Shown here: piece by piece, positions 28,760 to 38,083 of the stretch
Layout: every line of letters starts with the position of its first letter
Numbering within the stretch: the stretch's first letter is position 1
NCBI GenBank assembly: GCA_010909725.1
Contig: JAACMV010000011.1
Location: 682,001-746,000 of the forward strand
Reading direction: 5' to 3'
Source of the DNA: Picochlorum sp. 'celeri'
Taxonomy: Eukaryota; Chlorophyta; Trebouxiophyceae
DNA length: 64,000 nucleotides
Made by a program: the position numbers and the translations under genes
The notes under the pieces: generated by a model
The model's input: only the letters and a program-made list of their open reading frames with translations
What the model was told of the DNA's origin: nothing
Databases searched by the model: none

Positions 28760-31700
28760 TTACCAATCAGTAAACCTATCGAGAGATTTTTGTGCATCTC
28801 CGAGTTCTTTTTGAACTTTCATTCTTCTATAGAAAATTGGACAGTCCCTTGCTGCACAGAGCACATCCTGATGCAATGAACCTTGGCAACGCTGACATTG
28901 AGTCCATAGTGCTGAGAACTGCGCTTCAAGTTCATTCGTGGTTGCCAATGTTTTCCCATAGATTTCTGCTTCCCTGGGCTTGCAATGCTTGCAGACTGTG
29001 GTTTCTCCAGGAGACAATTGTGCTCGGCAACCAAGGCAGGATAATCTCTTCTTTGCAAATTTCATAATGCCTCCGGATGCTACTGTTGGTGTTGTGACTG
29101 TGATACTGCGGGTATGAGCTCCAGTCAAAAGCTCCTTTGGGTTCTTTAAAATTGGCTCAAAGAGGCGCATGAGGGGAAGCGACAGATGATGATCCAAGTA
29201 ATGTTTGGAGTCAATGGGAAGATTGTTTCTCAGAGCATACAGCGGATCTTCCGCTTTTTCGTATGCTTTCGCACCTTTAGCTGCTTTGATAATAACATAA
29301 GGCACTCGATCCCCCACTGTTGGTGCTGTAGCTGGGTCTCGTTTTTTCATCTTCTTTGCAAGTTCAACATGGGCAGCCTTGGTTTCATAGCTTTCTGCAT
29401 CCTGTGTGAGTCCTTTGGAAATAACAAGTAACGATAGATCCAACTTGTTTTGAAGCAGTTCTGCAATCATTCCTTTCACATACTCCACAGCTCCTTGTGG
29501 ATCCCTGTCGATCAAAATTTTATTCAAGCAGGTTGTGATGACGTTACGCACCAACAAGCAGTTATCCCTTCGCACTGTTTCAATACCTTTGGTATCGATT
29601 TTGTCCCACTTGTCCGGCTTTGTCCAAAGAAGGCCTGCATACCTCTTCTTACTGATGAGCAGATATGGATTATAAACTTTCTCGAATTCCAACTTGATTG
29701 GCTTGATGAATGTATCAGATACATAATCTGCAGCCTCTTCTCCCAGTTTCATTGCAGTTTCTGTGTCAGAGACGCCAAATAAGACCATGACAGAATCAGT
29801 ATCACCGTATATGACATCAGCATCTGCAGGATAACCATTTGCTCTCGTGTATTTTTTAAGCACCATGTCTCTAGTATGATCAATCATCTGACGCCCAAAA
29901 GCTGTGACAGAACTTGAGATCTCTAAACAAGGCAATGCACCAACTGTTGCGCCAGTAAACCCATATACTGAGTTGGCAGAAATTTTGAGTGCAAGCTGAC
30001 GTCCATTAAACACAGCCTTTCTGAATGGGTCGTCAGCTTCTGCCATATCTTTCTTCGCCCTCTTTCTTGCAGACAATAGCTCCATTAAAATCTCAGGAAG
30101 CAGACCTCTTTGAACATCCCCCTTCACAAACACATCCCCATTTGGTGTCTTGATAGCCTGTCCATCAGGACCCTGCTTGAATTGTGAAGCCAAATGGCTT
30201 GGTACGAGAGTCGTGTAACACAAATTGTGCGCCATCATAATCGATGGATATAGAGACGCAAAATCCAGTGTTGCCACAGGTTTGTCATAATACCCTGCCT
30301 TTGGCTCCAAGACTGTTGCTCCTTCATATGCCACCCCATCTCCTGTGTCTCCCCCTCGCCGGATATTCGGCACAATCAAATCTCTCTCACGCGCTTTGCG
30401 TAAAATTTGGGAGAATACTTTGATCGATTGACCTCGTGTCAACAAATATGACATTGGAACCCCAGTGACACGAGCCATCTCAATGTAGTTGTACATATAC
30501 ATCAACTTCTCAACCAATCGCTGGGGAAGATATGCATCCTTGAGGCAATAGACAGCAAGACGTCTTCTAGATTCAGAATTACCATCCTGCAATTTCGAAA
30601 TATCAGAGTGATGCACGTCTTCCTTCTGCTCCCCCAAGAAATGAGCTGATACAGAATTCAACGAGTAGGAAGAGAGTTTGTGATCTCTTTGGATTGCCTG
30701 CAGCAAATCGAATTGAACCCGTCCATCAATGGCAATTTCCTTGTACTCGTGTGTTCCGTAGGCCTTGGAAGAGAACCTGGCATCTTTCATTCTGACTTTT
30801 CTTCCCCTCATTCGACCCCAGGCATGAAAAGATGACAAACCTAAAGTCGTCGCCCTATCCAGCAGGTATGGAAGATCAAAATTGACTATGTTATACCCAA
30901 TGATGATGTCTGGATCTGTCTCAACGAGTAAATCTCTCCATCGAGACAACAAATCCTTTTCATTCTCAAAGCTCATGACTTCTGCACCGGGAATAGGAGA
31001 GCAGGATCCAAGCGTCATAATATTTCGAACAACTGGACTTGATTCGCCAAAGTTGGTCACTAGGGATGCAATTTGAATGACAGGGTCATGCTGTGCTTCT
31101 GGGAAATGTCCCTGCAACAAAAAAGCACAGCAATAGTTTTGTGGGTGATACTTCATTACAGACAACAGGGCCTCATACCTTTCTTCCCTGACACTCAATA
31201 TCCACAGAAAGAATTCTGAATGGAGCTAATTGCGACCATTCCCCTTCACAAGGATGACTCTTCACATCACTATAATTCACATGCACTTCAATTTGACAAT
31301 GACTCTGTTGAGACTTGTCATGAATGAGAGAATATGTTCCTGCTGGAATCTCGACCCAGCAGCCCCCAACAATAGATGCATCAATCATATATCGTAACGC
31401 GTACGGAATATTTGATTCATATGTTGGTCCATGAAGAGAGCATCCCAACCAGGGCAAGGAAAGCCCCTGCTCAATTACTGATTTGCTACTTGCAACGAGA
31501 TTTGGCAAAGCTACTGAAATCTTCAGAAAAGGCCTGGATTTTTGAGGCTGGTAATATAATATTGTCTGCTTCTGGACAATTTCAACCTTCAATACACTCT
31601 TACTGTTTCTACTTTTATCCCTCCCAGCTAAAGCGACATTTAATGTCTCAGCCAAATTGTTGCAATCATCAGGGCTGAATGTAGGAGTTGGCGCTTCAAC

Positions 31701-32105
31701 ATAAAAGTAAGGAACAAATCCATGCACGAAAACGCACACGCTGTTGCCATCCATGTTCACCCCAAACATCCTTACAATAGGAACCTCTTCCAAATCCTGT
31801 TGACTCCCATAATGAGCTGCGTGCGGAGGGCCAGATGTATAATCCAGTTCCAGCTGTTGAAATACAACCTTATCGTGCTCAGCATCGACGGCTTTCGGAG
31901 GAGGACGCATCCAATTTCTCCCAGCTTCCCCCAGCTCGTCCTCGACCAACTCCACCGGTTCCATCACAGCATCCTCCTCTTCCTCCTCCAAGGCAAACGC
32001 CTCCTCAATCAATTCATCTTGAATATTTTGACTCCGTTTCGATGGACCAACACCGACATCTTCAGCCTCGCGTTTCACACCAGCAGCGTTGGCAGTTGTC
32101 ATCAT
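28760..32105 (-). CDS. POLD1: DNA polymerase delta catalytic subunit
   Basis: Two exons (32105..31179 and 31111..28760; 67-nt intron; junction DIECQGRK-GHFPEAQHDP) give 1092 residues, the usual length. Exonuclease motifs: SVDIECQG (about 302), GYNIVNFDLPYL and the ExoIII YCLKDAYLP. Polymerase motifs: DFASLYPSIMMAHNLCY (A), LKISANSVYGFTGA (B) and VIYGDTDSVMV (C). C-terminal metal sites: CLGCRAQL...CKHC (CysA zinc) and CQRC...CAARDCP (CysB iron-sulfur). All catalytic acids are present, so it should be an active replicative polymerase with proofreading, acting in the nucleus with PCNA. It starts about 310 bp from the divergent ETF alpha gene. Confidence 0.97.
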
Positions 32106-32415
32106 TCAAATCAACCTTTTTATAGAGAGATATTAGCATCCAAACATCACATACATCTTGATAGGTACTATATATGGAAGAATCTATACACTGAACCTGG
32201 TCCTTTGTGAACTCTTGCACAAATGTTGTAACGGCATTGAATTTGAATTCTGAACAAAATTGACATATGTACCCTATCAACACGATGTGTTGACCGATGC
32301 ACAAATCCGACATGGATTGGTTTTCGTTTCCCCTCGCTTCCCTGGAGGAAATGAGCATGTGATCTCGGCACGGTTGGTTCATCCGAAAAATAATTCCATT
32401 GAATACCATGACGTA
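32106..32415. promoter_or_regulatory. Divergent promoter region, POLD1 / ETFA
   Basis: These 310 bases separate the two start codons. The ETFA frame extends upstream into this stretch only through a TTG, and the translated extension lacks the expected sequence, so it is treated as non-coding. Confidence 0.5.
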
Positions 32416-33603
32416 ATGAGATGGGCTGGAACTGTCTCTCCAACGAAGAGGGCTCTGCAGTCCTTGCTGGTAGGTCGTCAGCTCGGGACCCTTGTCCTAG
32501 GGACTCACGCGCATGGAGAGGTCGATGAGGACACTCTGTGCTCCATAGAGGCAGCATCGAGATTCAAAGAACCGATTCATCTCCTGGTTGGAGGTGTAGG
32601 GTCAAGTGCTGTCCCAGAGAAGTCTAGAGAGGCACTTGAGGGGAGGGTTTCTTCTGTGATCACAACAGCACAGGATTGCGGACTAGATCACGGACTGGCT
32701 GAACCATATGCTGCTCTGCTCACATCATTACACAGTAAAAGGGATTATTCCTATATTATTGGCGCTGACAATGCCTTCACTGCGAGTATATTGCCCAGAG
32801 CAGCTGCCATGTTGGATGTAGAGCCAGTCACAGGTGTGATCAACATTCTGGACCAGTCAACATTTGTGAGGCCCGTCTTTGCTGGAAACATAAAGTCAAC
32901 GGTGAAACATCATGGACGTGGTGTTCGTATGTTGAGTATAAGGCCAAGCTCTTTCTCAAGAAGGAGTGATTGTGTGACTGATGTACCACGGCAGATGGAA
33001 CATCATCATTTGACCAAGGAGGACATGGAAACCTCACTTCTTGGCAGCCTGAAGGATGTTTTCACCAATCCACTGTCAACTCACTTGTCCTTTTCAAAAG
33101 AAGAAATGGAGCTTGGCCAAGGTCGCATGCCAGAATTATCTCATGCAAGAATTGTCCTTGCTGGAGGAAGAGCTCTCCAGAGCAAGGAGAATTTTGATAG
33201 ATTGAGACGCTGTGCTGAGAAACTTGGTGCTGCGGTCGGGGCGACAAGAGCAGCTGTGGATGCAGGTTGGGCCCCAAATGAAATTCAAATCGGTCAAACC
33301 GGTAAAATAGTGGCTTCAGATACGTATGTGGCGTTTGGAATATCAGGTGCCATCCAGCATGTGGCTGGTATTCGAGACTGCGGCACCATCATTGCCATTA
33401 ATTCGGATCCAGAAGCTCCAATTTTCAAGGTATAGTCTTGTAATACTGTAGAGTGATAGTGGTCTCTTGGCTCATTGTACACGTTCTTGTATGGTTTGGG
33501 TACACTGATTCTATTAGATACTGTGCAGGTTGCTGATTACGGTCTTGTGGAGGATGTATTCAATGTGCTCGATAGATTAGAACGCTACTGTGATACTCTT
33601 TAA
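32416..33603 (+). CDS. ETFA: Electron transfer flavoprotein alpha subunit
   Basis: Two exons (32416..33429 and 33529..33603; GTATAG...TGCAG; junction [13 protein letters not shown]) give 362 residues. [22 protein letters not shown] is a plausible mitochondrial presequence. The alpha-ETF domain follows ([26 protein letters not shown]). The conserved FAD-binding C-terminal domain has [43 protein letters not shown] and [14 protein letters not shown] passes electrons from acyl-CoA and branched-chain dehydrogenases to ETF:ubiquinone oxidoreductase in mitochondria. The protein is slightly long because of a loop at about 190-245 ([12 protein letters not shown]...SKEEMELG). Together with PCCA it points to active mitochondrial branched-chain or odd-chain catabolism. 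Confidence 0.93.
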
Positions 33604-33959
33604 GGATTGCAGATATGAAATCGAATCGACGTGCACCATGATGATGAGAGAGGAAGACACCTGGTGCCAAGCTGATTGACACCTTGTCAAGTGACTGGAA
33701 GAAAGATTCCTTTTTTCCATTTCCATCCAAACATGCCAACAGACATGCATCATACCTCGAACTATTGTAATATAAATGTACTTTACATCATAATTGCATC
33801 ATTTGAAGAGACAGAGCCCTCTTCCAGTTTCAAGCCCTCTGCATTCATGTCGTCGCTACAATTCTAGACTGATTCTCATACGGCATGTAAGCGTGCTGAG
33901 CATTTCTTTACACATTCTTTAGCGTATATATAACCTAGATAGTCAGACACTGACCCATT
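33604..33959. promoter_or_regulatory. Intergenic region with TATA-like box before MRS2
   Basis: These 356 bases follow ETFA on the same strand. TATATATAA at about 33925-33933, some 30 bases upstream of the MRS2 start codon, is the clearest TATA-like box in the window. No gene is seen. Confidence 0.5.
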
Positions 33960-35345
33960 ATGAGCGATAGAGAACTCGGGTATTCCGAGTCAGCGGGTAA
34001 TTCGAATGAAAACGTCAGGCAGCCTTTGGATCCCGTATCGGATTGGGTTGAATCGACATTTTCAGGTGATACTCCTGCCGTAAAGACGACAGATGGAGCG
34101 TCTGGAGTGGTTCTGATGGGCGTGCCTCCAGCTCTTCCAAAGAAGAGCAAAAAGGTTGTGAAAAAGGTTACTGTCCCACCCCAAAGGAAGTGGCTCATGA
34201 TGAATACAAAGGGTGAAACTGAGATGGTTACGCTGAATAAGAATGAGTTGACGCAGACGATTGGGATTCAGTTGAGAGATTTGAGGCTGCTGGATCCATC
34301 ATTGGTGACGAGTTATCCATCAGCCATCTTGTGTCGAGAGAAATCCTTGGTCGTTAATCTTGAATATGTGAAGATGATCATCGGGTTGGACAAGTGTTAT
34401 ATAACAAATTTAGAAGATGAGAATGCACAGGAATTCGTGTCTGAACTCAAAAGGAGACTGGAATACATATCCCAAGGACTCCTACCCTCAAAGAGCGCCA
34501 TGGATTTGCAGATGGTTGAAAGGGAAGGAGACTCAAAAAGGGATTCTTCCAACGCTTTTGAAGACTTGCCTTTTGAACTGCGAGTCGTAGAAACAGCATT
34601 AGATCTTGTTTTGAAGTACATGGAAGCTCTGACATCAGATTTAGAGGCAGCAGCCCATCCAGCCTTGGATGCATTGACGTCCAAAGTTTCCACAGGAAAT
34701 TTAGAGAGGGTTCGCCGAGTCAAAAATAGAATGGTTCGTCTGACCACTCGTGTCGAAACCCTGAGGGAAGTTTTGGAGAAATTTTTGGATGATGATAGTG
34801 ACATGAGAGATATGAATCTATCTGCACGAGAAGCCAGGGAAGCTCAAGAAAAACTCTTGGACGCCATAAAACATGGACATTCAGGAAGCCAAGCATTAGA
34901 TATTCCCATGCAGAGTCCAGATCTCAAGCCTCCAGAAACTCCTCATTCCACCCTCACATATGATTCAGATGAGGAGGAAGAGGAGGCCATTGAAGTCGTA
35001 GAACAGCTGCTTGAGACATACTTTATGCAAGCAGACAATACATGGAATAAATTACAAACGCTTACGGAGTATATTGATGACACAGAAGATTACGTGAACA
35101 TTCAGCTGGATTCTCAGAGAAATCAACTCATCAGGCTAGACCTCATCCTCACATGCCTCAGTGCTTCTGTAGCCCTCATCACAGCAGTGACGAGTTTGTT
35201 CGCCATGAATGTCAAGCTCGCGCCTAATTTGGACTCGGATGGCCCATACTCGTGGTTTGTCATCATCTCGTGCTGCTCAGGTGGAGCAGCCATAGCCCTC
35301 TTCACCGGTGTCATGATCTATTCACGATACAAGAGATTGATATGA
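33960..35345 (+). CDS. MRS2: MRS2/CorA-type magnesium channel with AMN instead of GMN
   Basis: An intronless 461-residue protein. A long Ser/Thr/Lys-rich N-terminus precedes the MRS2 cytosolic domain (LRDLRLLDP, YPSAILCREKSLVVNLEYVK, LPFELRVVETALD, long coiled helices, then EYIDDTEDYVNIQLDSQRNQ). Two C-terminal helices follow (LILTCLSASVALITAVTSLF and WFVIISCCSGGAAIALFTGV). The family forms pentameric Mg2+ channels in mitochondrial, plastid or vacuolar membranes. The invariant Gly-Met-Asn at the end of helix 1 reads Ala-Met-Asn here (residues 415-417). Everything else is canonical, including the FELRV block and the length. Confidence 0.92.
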   Translation: MSDRELGYSESAGNSNENVRQPLDPVSDWVESTFSGDTPAVKTTDGASGVVLMGVPPALPKKSKKVVKKVTVPPQRKWLMMNTKGETEMVTLNKNELTQTIGIQLRDLRLLDPSLVTSYPSAILCREKSLVVNLEYVKMIIGLDKCYITNLEDENAQEFVSELKRRLEYISQGLLPSKSAMDLQMVEREGDSKRDSSNAFEDLPFELRVVETALDLVLKYMEALTSDLEAAAHPALDALTSKVSTGNLERVRRVKNRMVRLTTRVETLREVLEKFLDDDSDMRDMNLSAREAREAQEKLLDAIKHGHSGSQALDIPMQSPDLKPPETPHSTLTYDSDEEEEEAIEVVEQLLETYFMQADNTWNKLQTLTEYIDDTEDYVNIQLDSQRNQLIRLDLILTCLSASVALITAVTSLFAMNVKLAPNLDSDGPYSWFVIISCCSGGAAIALFTGVMIYSRYKRLI

Positions 35346-35419
35346 TAATTATTATATGTAATATACAGCAATGACTCACACACCAAGTACGTCGCGTGTC
35401 TAAACTACTTCTTTTTCTC

Positions 35420-35963
35420 TTACTCCTCCTCCTCTTCCTTGCCTGCTGATGCTGATGTAGATGTAGATGATGATCCAAGTCTCCCCAACACCCCATTCTG
35501 CATCTTTTTCCAAGGCATCACATGAAACAACAGATACCTTAAAGGCCCAGGCAACCCATGATACCGCAACCACATGGGCAAAAACCTCAGAAACGTCACC
35601 ACAGTCATCTTCCTATTCAACTCCTCTTCACTCACCACAGTCAACCGTTCCCACTCTTTGTAATACTCTGCCTCGATCTTCTGTCGACTCCTACACCGCA
35701 ATATATTTACATAGTATGCATCCATGCGTCCAAAAAGTAAAATAAAAATTCCATCACACGCACTTTGTTTTGGACACAATCTTTCCATCGTCATTCTCGC
35801 TACTCGCAGGACGATTACTACTACTACTACTGCTTCTAATCTTACTATTTCTACGATATGCACCGCTGATCATTGAATCCAGACCACACCGACCTGTCCA
35901 TGAATGCGGCATACAAGCCCCAGAAGGACGATATCGCGCCGCCAATCTCACACATTCAACCAT
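35420..35963 (-). CDS. Hypothetical protein, 156 residues
   Basis: Two exons (35963..35764 and 35690..35420; GTGCGT...GTGTAG, 73 nt) give 156 residues. The splice joins TK-SRQKIEAEYYKEW in frame. The N-terminal half has RYRPSGACMPHSWTGRCG, a Ser run and a basic stretch. The second half is a compact helical region (WERLTVVSEEELNRKM, FLRFLPMWLRYHGLPGPLRY), and the tail is Ser/Thr then Glu-rich. I do not recognise a family. Regular protein-like composition and good splice sites support a real gene. Its ATG is 18 nt after the stop of the upstream coiled-coil gene on the same strand. Confidence 0.6.
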
Positions 35964-35981
35964 ATTTACCCTCTATATTAC

Positions 35982-36770
35982 TTATTTTAAAACAATACAA
36001 TGATTTTCACCAGAAGCCTGACACTCCTTTGACGAGACAGCATTCACTGCCCTCTCTACAATGCCACTAGTTCCTTTTTCCGCTGGCATTACACCAACAT
36101 CATCGCAATCACTCGGATACTCGACATGATCACCCCTTACAGCAGGGCTCATGGCAGATGGACACGCCACCAGGTAGGCCACCATCTCAGACAAACTCTT
36201 ATTCTCTCGCACCAATCTATCATTCTCTCGCTTCAACTCTGACTTCTCTTCTACAAGCCTTTCAATCTGATGCCTCGTCTGCTCATCAATCCGATCCGCC
36301 TTCAACTCTTCATTCTCACGCGCGAGCTCCTTCATCTGCTTCTCCAGCCTGCTCTTCTCTTTCCACCATGATGATGATGCGCTCCCATCATCGTTGTCAT
36401 CATCTATAGAAAAGTCCCCCCACTCTTCCAGCACATCACAACCCTGACTCGAATTCGCAGAGCATTGACTCGAACTCACAGGAGACATGTCTGGTGCACC
36501 CCGACCACGCCCAACATTATTAATGTTCTCAGGGGTACCACATCCAACATTATTAATGTTCTCAGGAGTACCACATTCTTGCTCTCCCCGAAGCCCGCCA
36601 CCCTTTCCTTTGCTACTACTACCATCCATCTGCCATTCTTCAAATGCATGCCCAATCGTATCATCCAACGTCGTCGCAACATCTTCGACGAATTGCCCCA
36701 CTCGTTTGGTAATTCCAAACAACCCAAAACTGGATCCACTAGCATCTAATCGCAATGAATATGCTGACAT
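35982..36770 (-). CDS. Coiled-coil protein with an 11-residue tandem repeat
   Basis: 262 residues from the first in-frame ATG (MSAYSLRLDASG). The N-terminus has an amphipathic-looking segment (FGLFGITKRVGQFVEDVATT). Next come two copies of CGTPENINNVG from a 33-bp tandem DNA repeat. After an acidic Ser-rich stretch there is a clear coiled coil at about 135-200 (KSRLEKQMKELARENEELKA...RENDRLVRENKSLSEM). This resembles golgin or tether-type small coiled-coil proteins in layout, but no family could be named. The open frame extends upstream only from a TTG. Confidence 0.6.
   Translation of the reverse strand: MSAYSLRLDASGSSFGLFGITKRVGQFVEDVATTLDDTIGHAFEEWQMDGSSSKGKGGGLRGEQECGTPENINNVGCGTPENINNVGRGRGAPDMSPVSSSQCSANSSQGCDVLEEWGDFSIDDDNDDGSASSSWWKEKSRLEKQMKELARENEELKADRIDEQTRHQIERLVEEKSELKRENDRLVRENKSLSEMVAYLVACPSAMSPAVRGDHVEYPSDCDDVGVMPAEKGTSGIVERAVNAVSSKECQASGENHCIVLK
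36511..36576. repeat. 33-bp in-frame tandem repeat, two copies
   Basis: Units start at 36511 and 36544 (CCAACATTATTAATGTTCTC...). They are in frame in the minus-strand coiled-coil gene and encode CGTPENINNVG twice. Only one base differs near the end of the unit boundary (GGGG versus GGAG). Confidence 0.8.
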
Positions 36771-37035
36771 ATCGAATATAGTGGTACTAATTAATAATAA
36801 TAAAGCGATAACATATGGAACCAATCCCGATTGTTATTCTCTCTCTTTATTGCATATTTTCTCCGGACTACGGTCAAAGACTGGCTTTGATAGGAAGGTA
36901 TTCCATACAGAGATTCCTGACAACGACCGGCCAACAACCTCTCGACATCACCACCGGGCATGGACGATAGATCGACAACAAAGGGCCTCATTCCTTTACA
37001 GAACGGTATCAAAATATAAATATAGCTGTATCACA

Positions 37036-38061
37036 ATGGATTCATCAGTATCATGGCACCATGGTGAGGATTGCAACAATGTGCGGGGTGTTGCGTATTG
37101 GAAGAGAGAAGCGGAAGAAGCTAGACGTAATTTAAAGATACTCGAGTATGTGACCAAGATGGATGGGAAGAGTGAAGAGATTTTTCATACGGTGAGGGAA
37201 TGGTGGAATGAGAGGGAGCAGCGTTTGAGGGAAGAGTACGAGAAGAAATTACTGGACATGGAAATGGCGTATACGAGGGATGTGGAGATGGCCATGGTGG
37301 AGAGGAAGCGATTGGATTCTGCATTGAATTGTATTCGACATGTGACGACGAGTTTGAGTCAGTTGGAGGAGATGGACGATGGGTCTACGATTGTTCATCA
37401 TGTTGTTCCGGATGAGGAGGATTGTGGTGTTGAGAATGTGTCTGATGGGAGCGTTGTGTATACGAGGGAGGAGGAGGAGGAGGAGAGGGAATGCAAGGTG
37501 GGATGTGAGGGGAATAGATGCTCTGTGGTGGGGTATCGAGGGGAGATTCCGGATGTCTTGACAGAGAACTCGTTGAATAGGATATTGGATAAGCCTCTGT
37601 GTGGGGATGAGAAGAGGGCGTTTGAGTCTCCGTCGTGGAAGATTCCTTCAATTCACACGAGGACAGCGATGATTCCACAGGAGCATGTTGTGGCTCTGGA
37701 GAAGAGGTTGAAGAGAAGGCAAGAGTGGTCCACACGAGTCGTGCGTGATGATGATGCGAAGAATATTGCTGCGGATGTGCGTGATGATGATGCGAAGAAT
37801 ATTATTGGTGAGGATGATGCGTTTGTGCGCACAATCAAGGCGTTGGGTGATTCAAGTCCAAAAACAGCAAATGTTCTCACGCAGCATGTGACCGACTCTT
37901 GGGCAGTAAAAAAGTATGGAAAGCATGGGAATGTGGGCAGGCAGGAAGATACTTTTGTGCAGAGGAAGAAGAGTACATTCCTTCAAAGGCCTCCGATTCC
38001 ATTACAACGAATGTTCGAGTCCTCTAGTACACCGTTTTGGATGAATGCGACAGTATTGTAA
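37036..38061 (+). CDS. Hypothetical coiled-coil protein with internal repeat
   Basis: 341 residues from the ATG in TCACAATGG. Helical, charged N-terminal half (YWKREAEEARRNLKILEYV, REQRLREEYEKKLLDMEMAY) with coiled-coil character. An acidic low-complexity run (REEEEEERE) follows, then the 12-residue repeat VRDDDAKNIAAD / VRDDDAKNIIGE from a 36-bp tandem unit (37741, 37777). The C-terminus is basic and Pro-rich. No family recognised. It is divergent from the preceding coiled-coil gene (265 bp between starts), and the two share the same general style. It converges on TOR with 22 nt between stops. Confidence 0.6.
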   Translation: MDSSVSWHHGEDCNNVRGVAYWKREAEEARRNLKILEYVTKMDGKSEEIFHTVREWWNEREQRLREEYEKKLLDMEMAYTRDVEMAMVERKRLDSALNCIRHVTTSLSQLEEMDDGSTIVHHVVPDEEDCGVENVSDGSVVYTREEEEEERECKVGCEGNRCSVVGYRGEIPDVLTENSLNRILDKPLCGDEKRAFESPSWKIPSIHTRTAMIPQEHVVALEKRLKRRQEWSTRVVRDDDAKNIAADVRDDDAKNIIGEDDAFVRTIKALGDSSPKTANVLTQHVTDSWAVKKYGKHGNVGRQEDTFVQRKKSTFLQRPPIPLQRMFESSSTPFWMNATVL

Positions 38062-38083
38062 CATGTACAGACGTGTAAATATA

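Noticed and set aside
32260..32415. N-terminal extension of the ETFA frame
   Set aside because: It begins at TTG and lacks ETF-like sequence. The ATG at 32416 gives a good mitochondrial presequence.
36487..37035. Upstream extension of the plus-strand coiled-coil frame
   Set aside because: It lies antisense to the divergent coiled-coil gene and its promoter, and reads as low-complexity shadow sequence. The ATG at 37036 is preferred.
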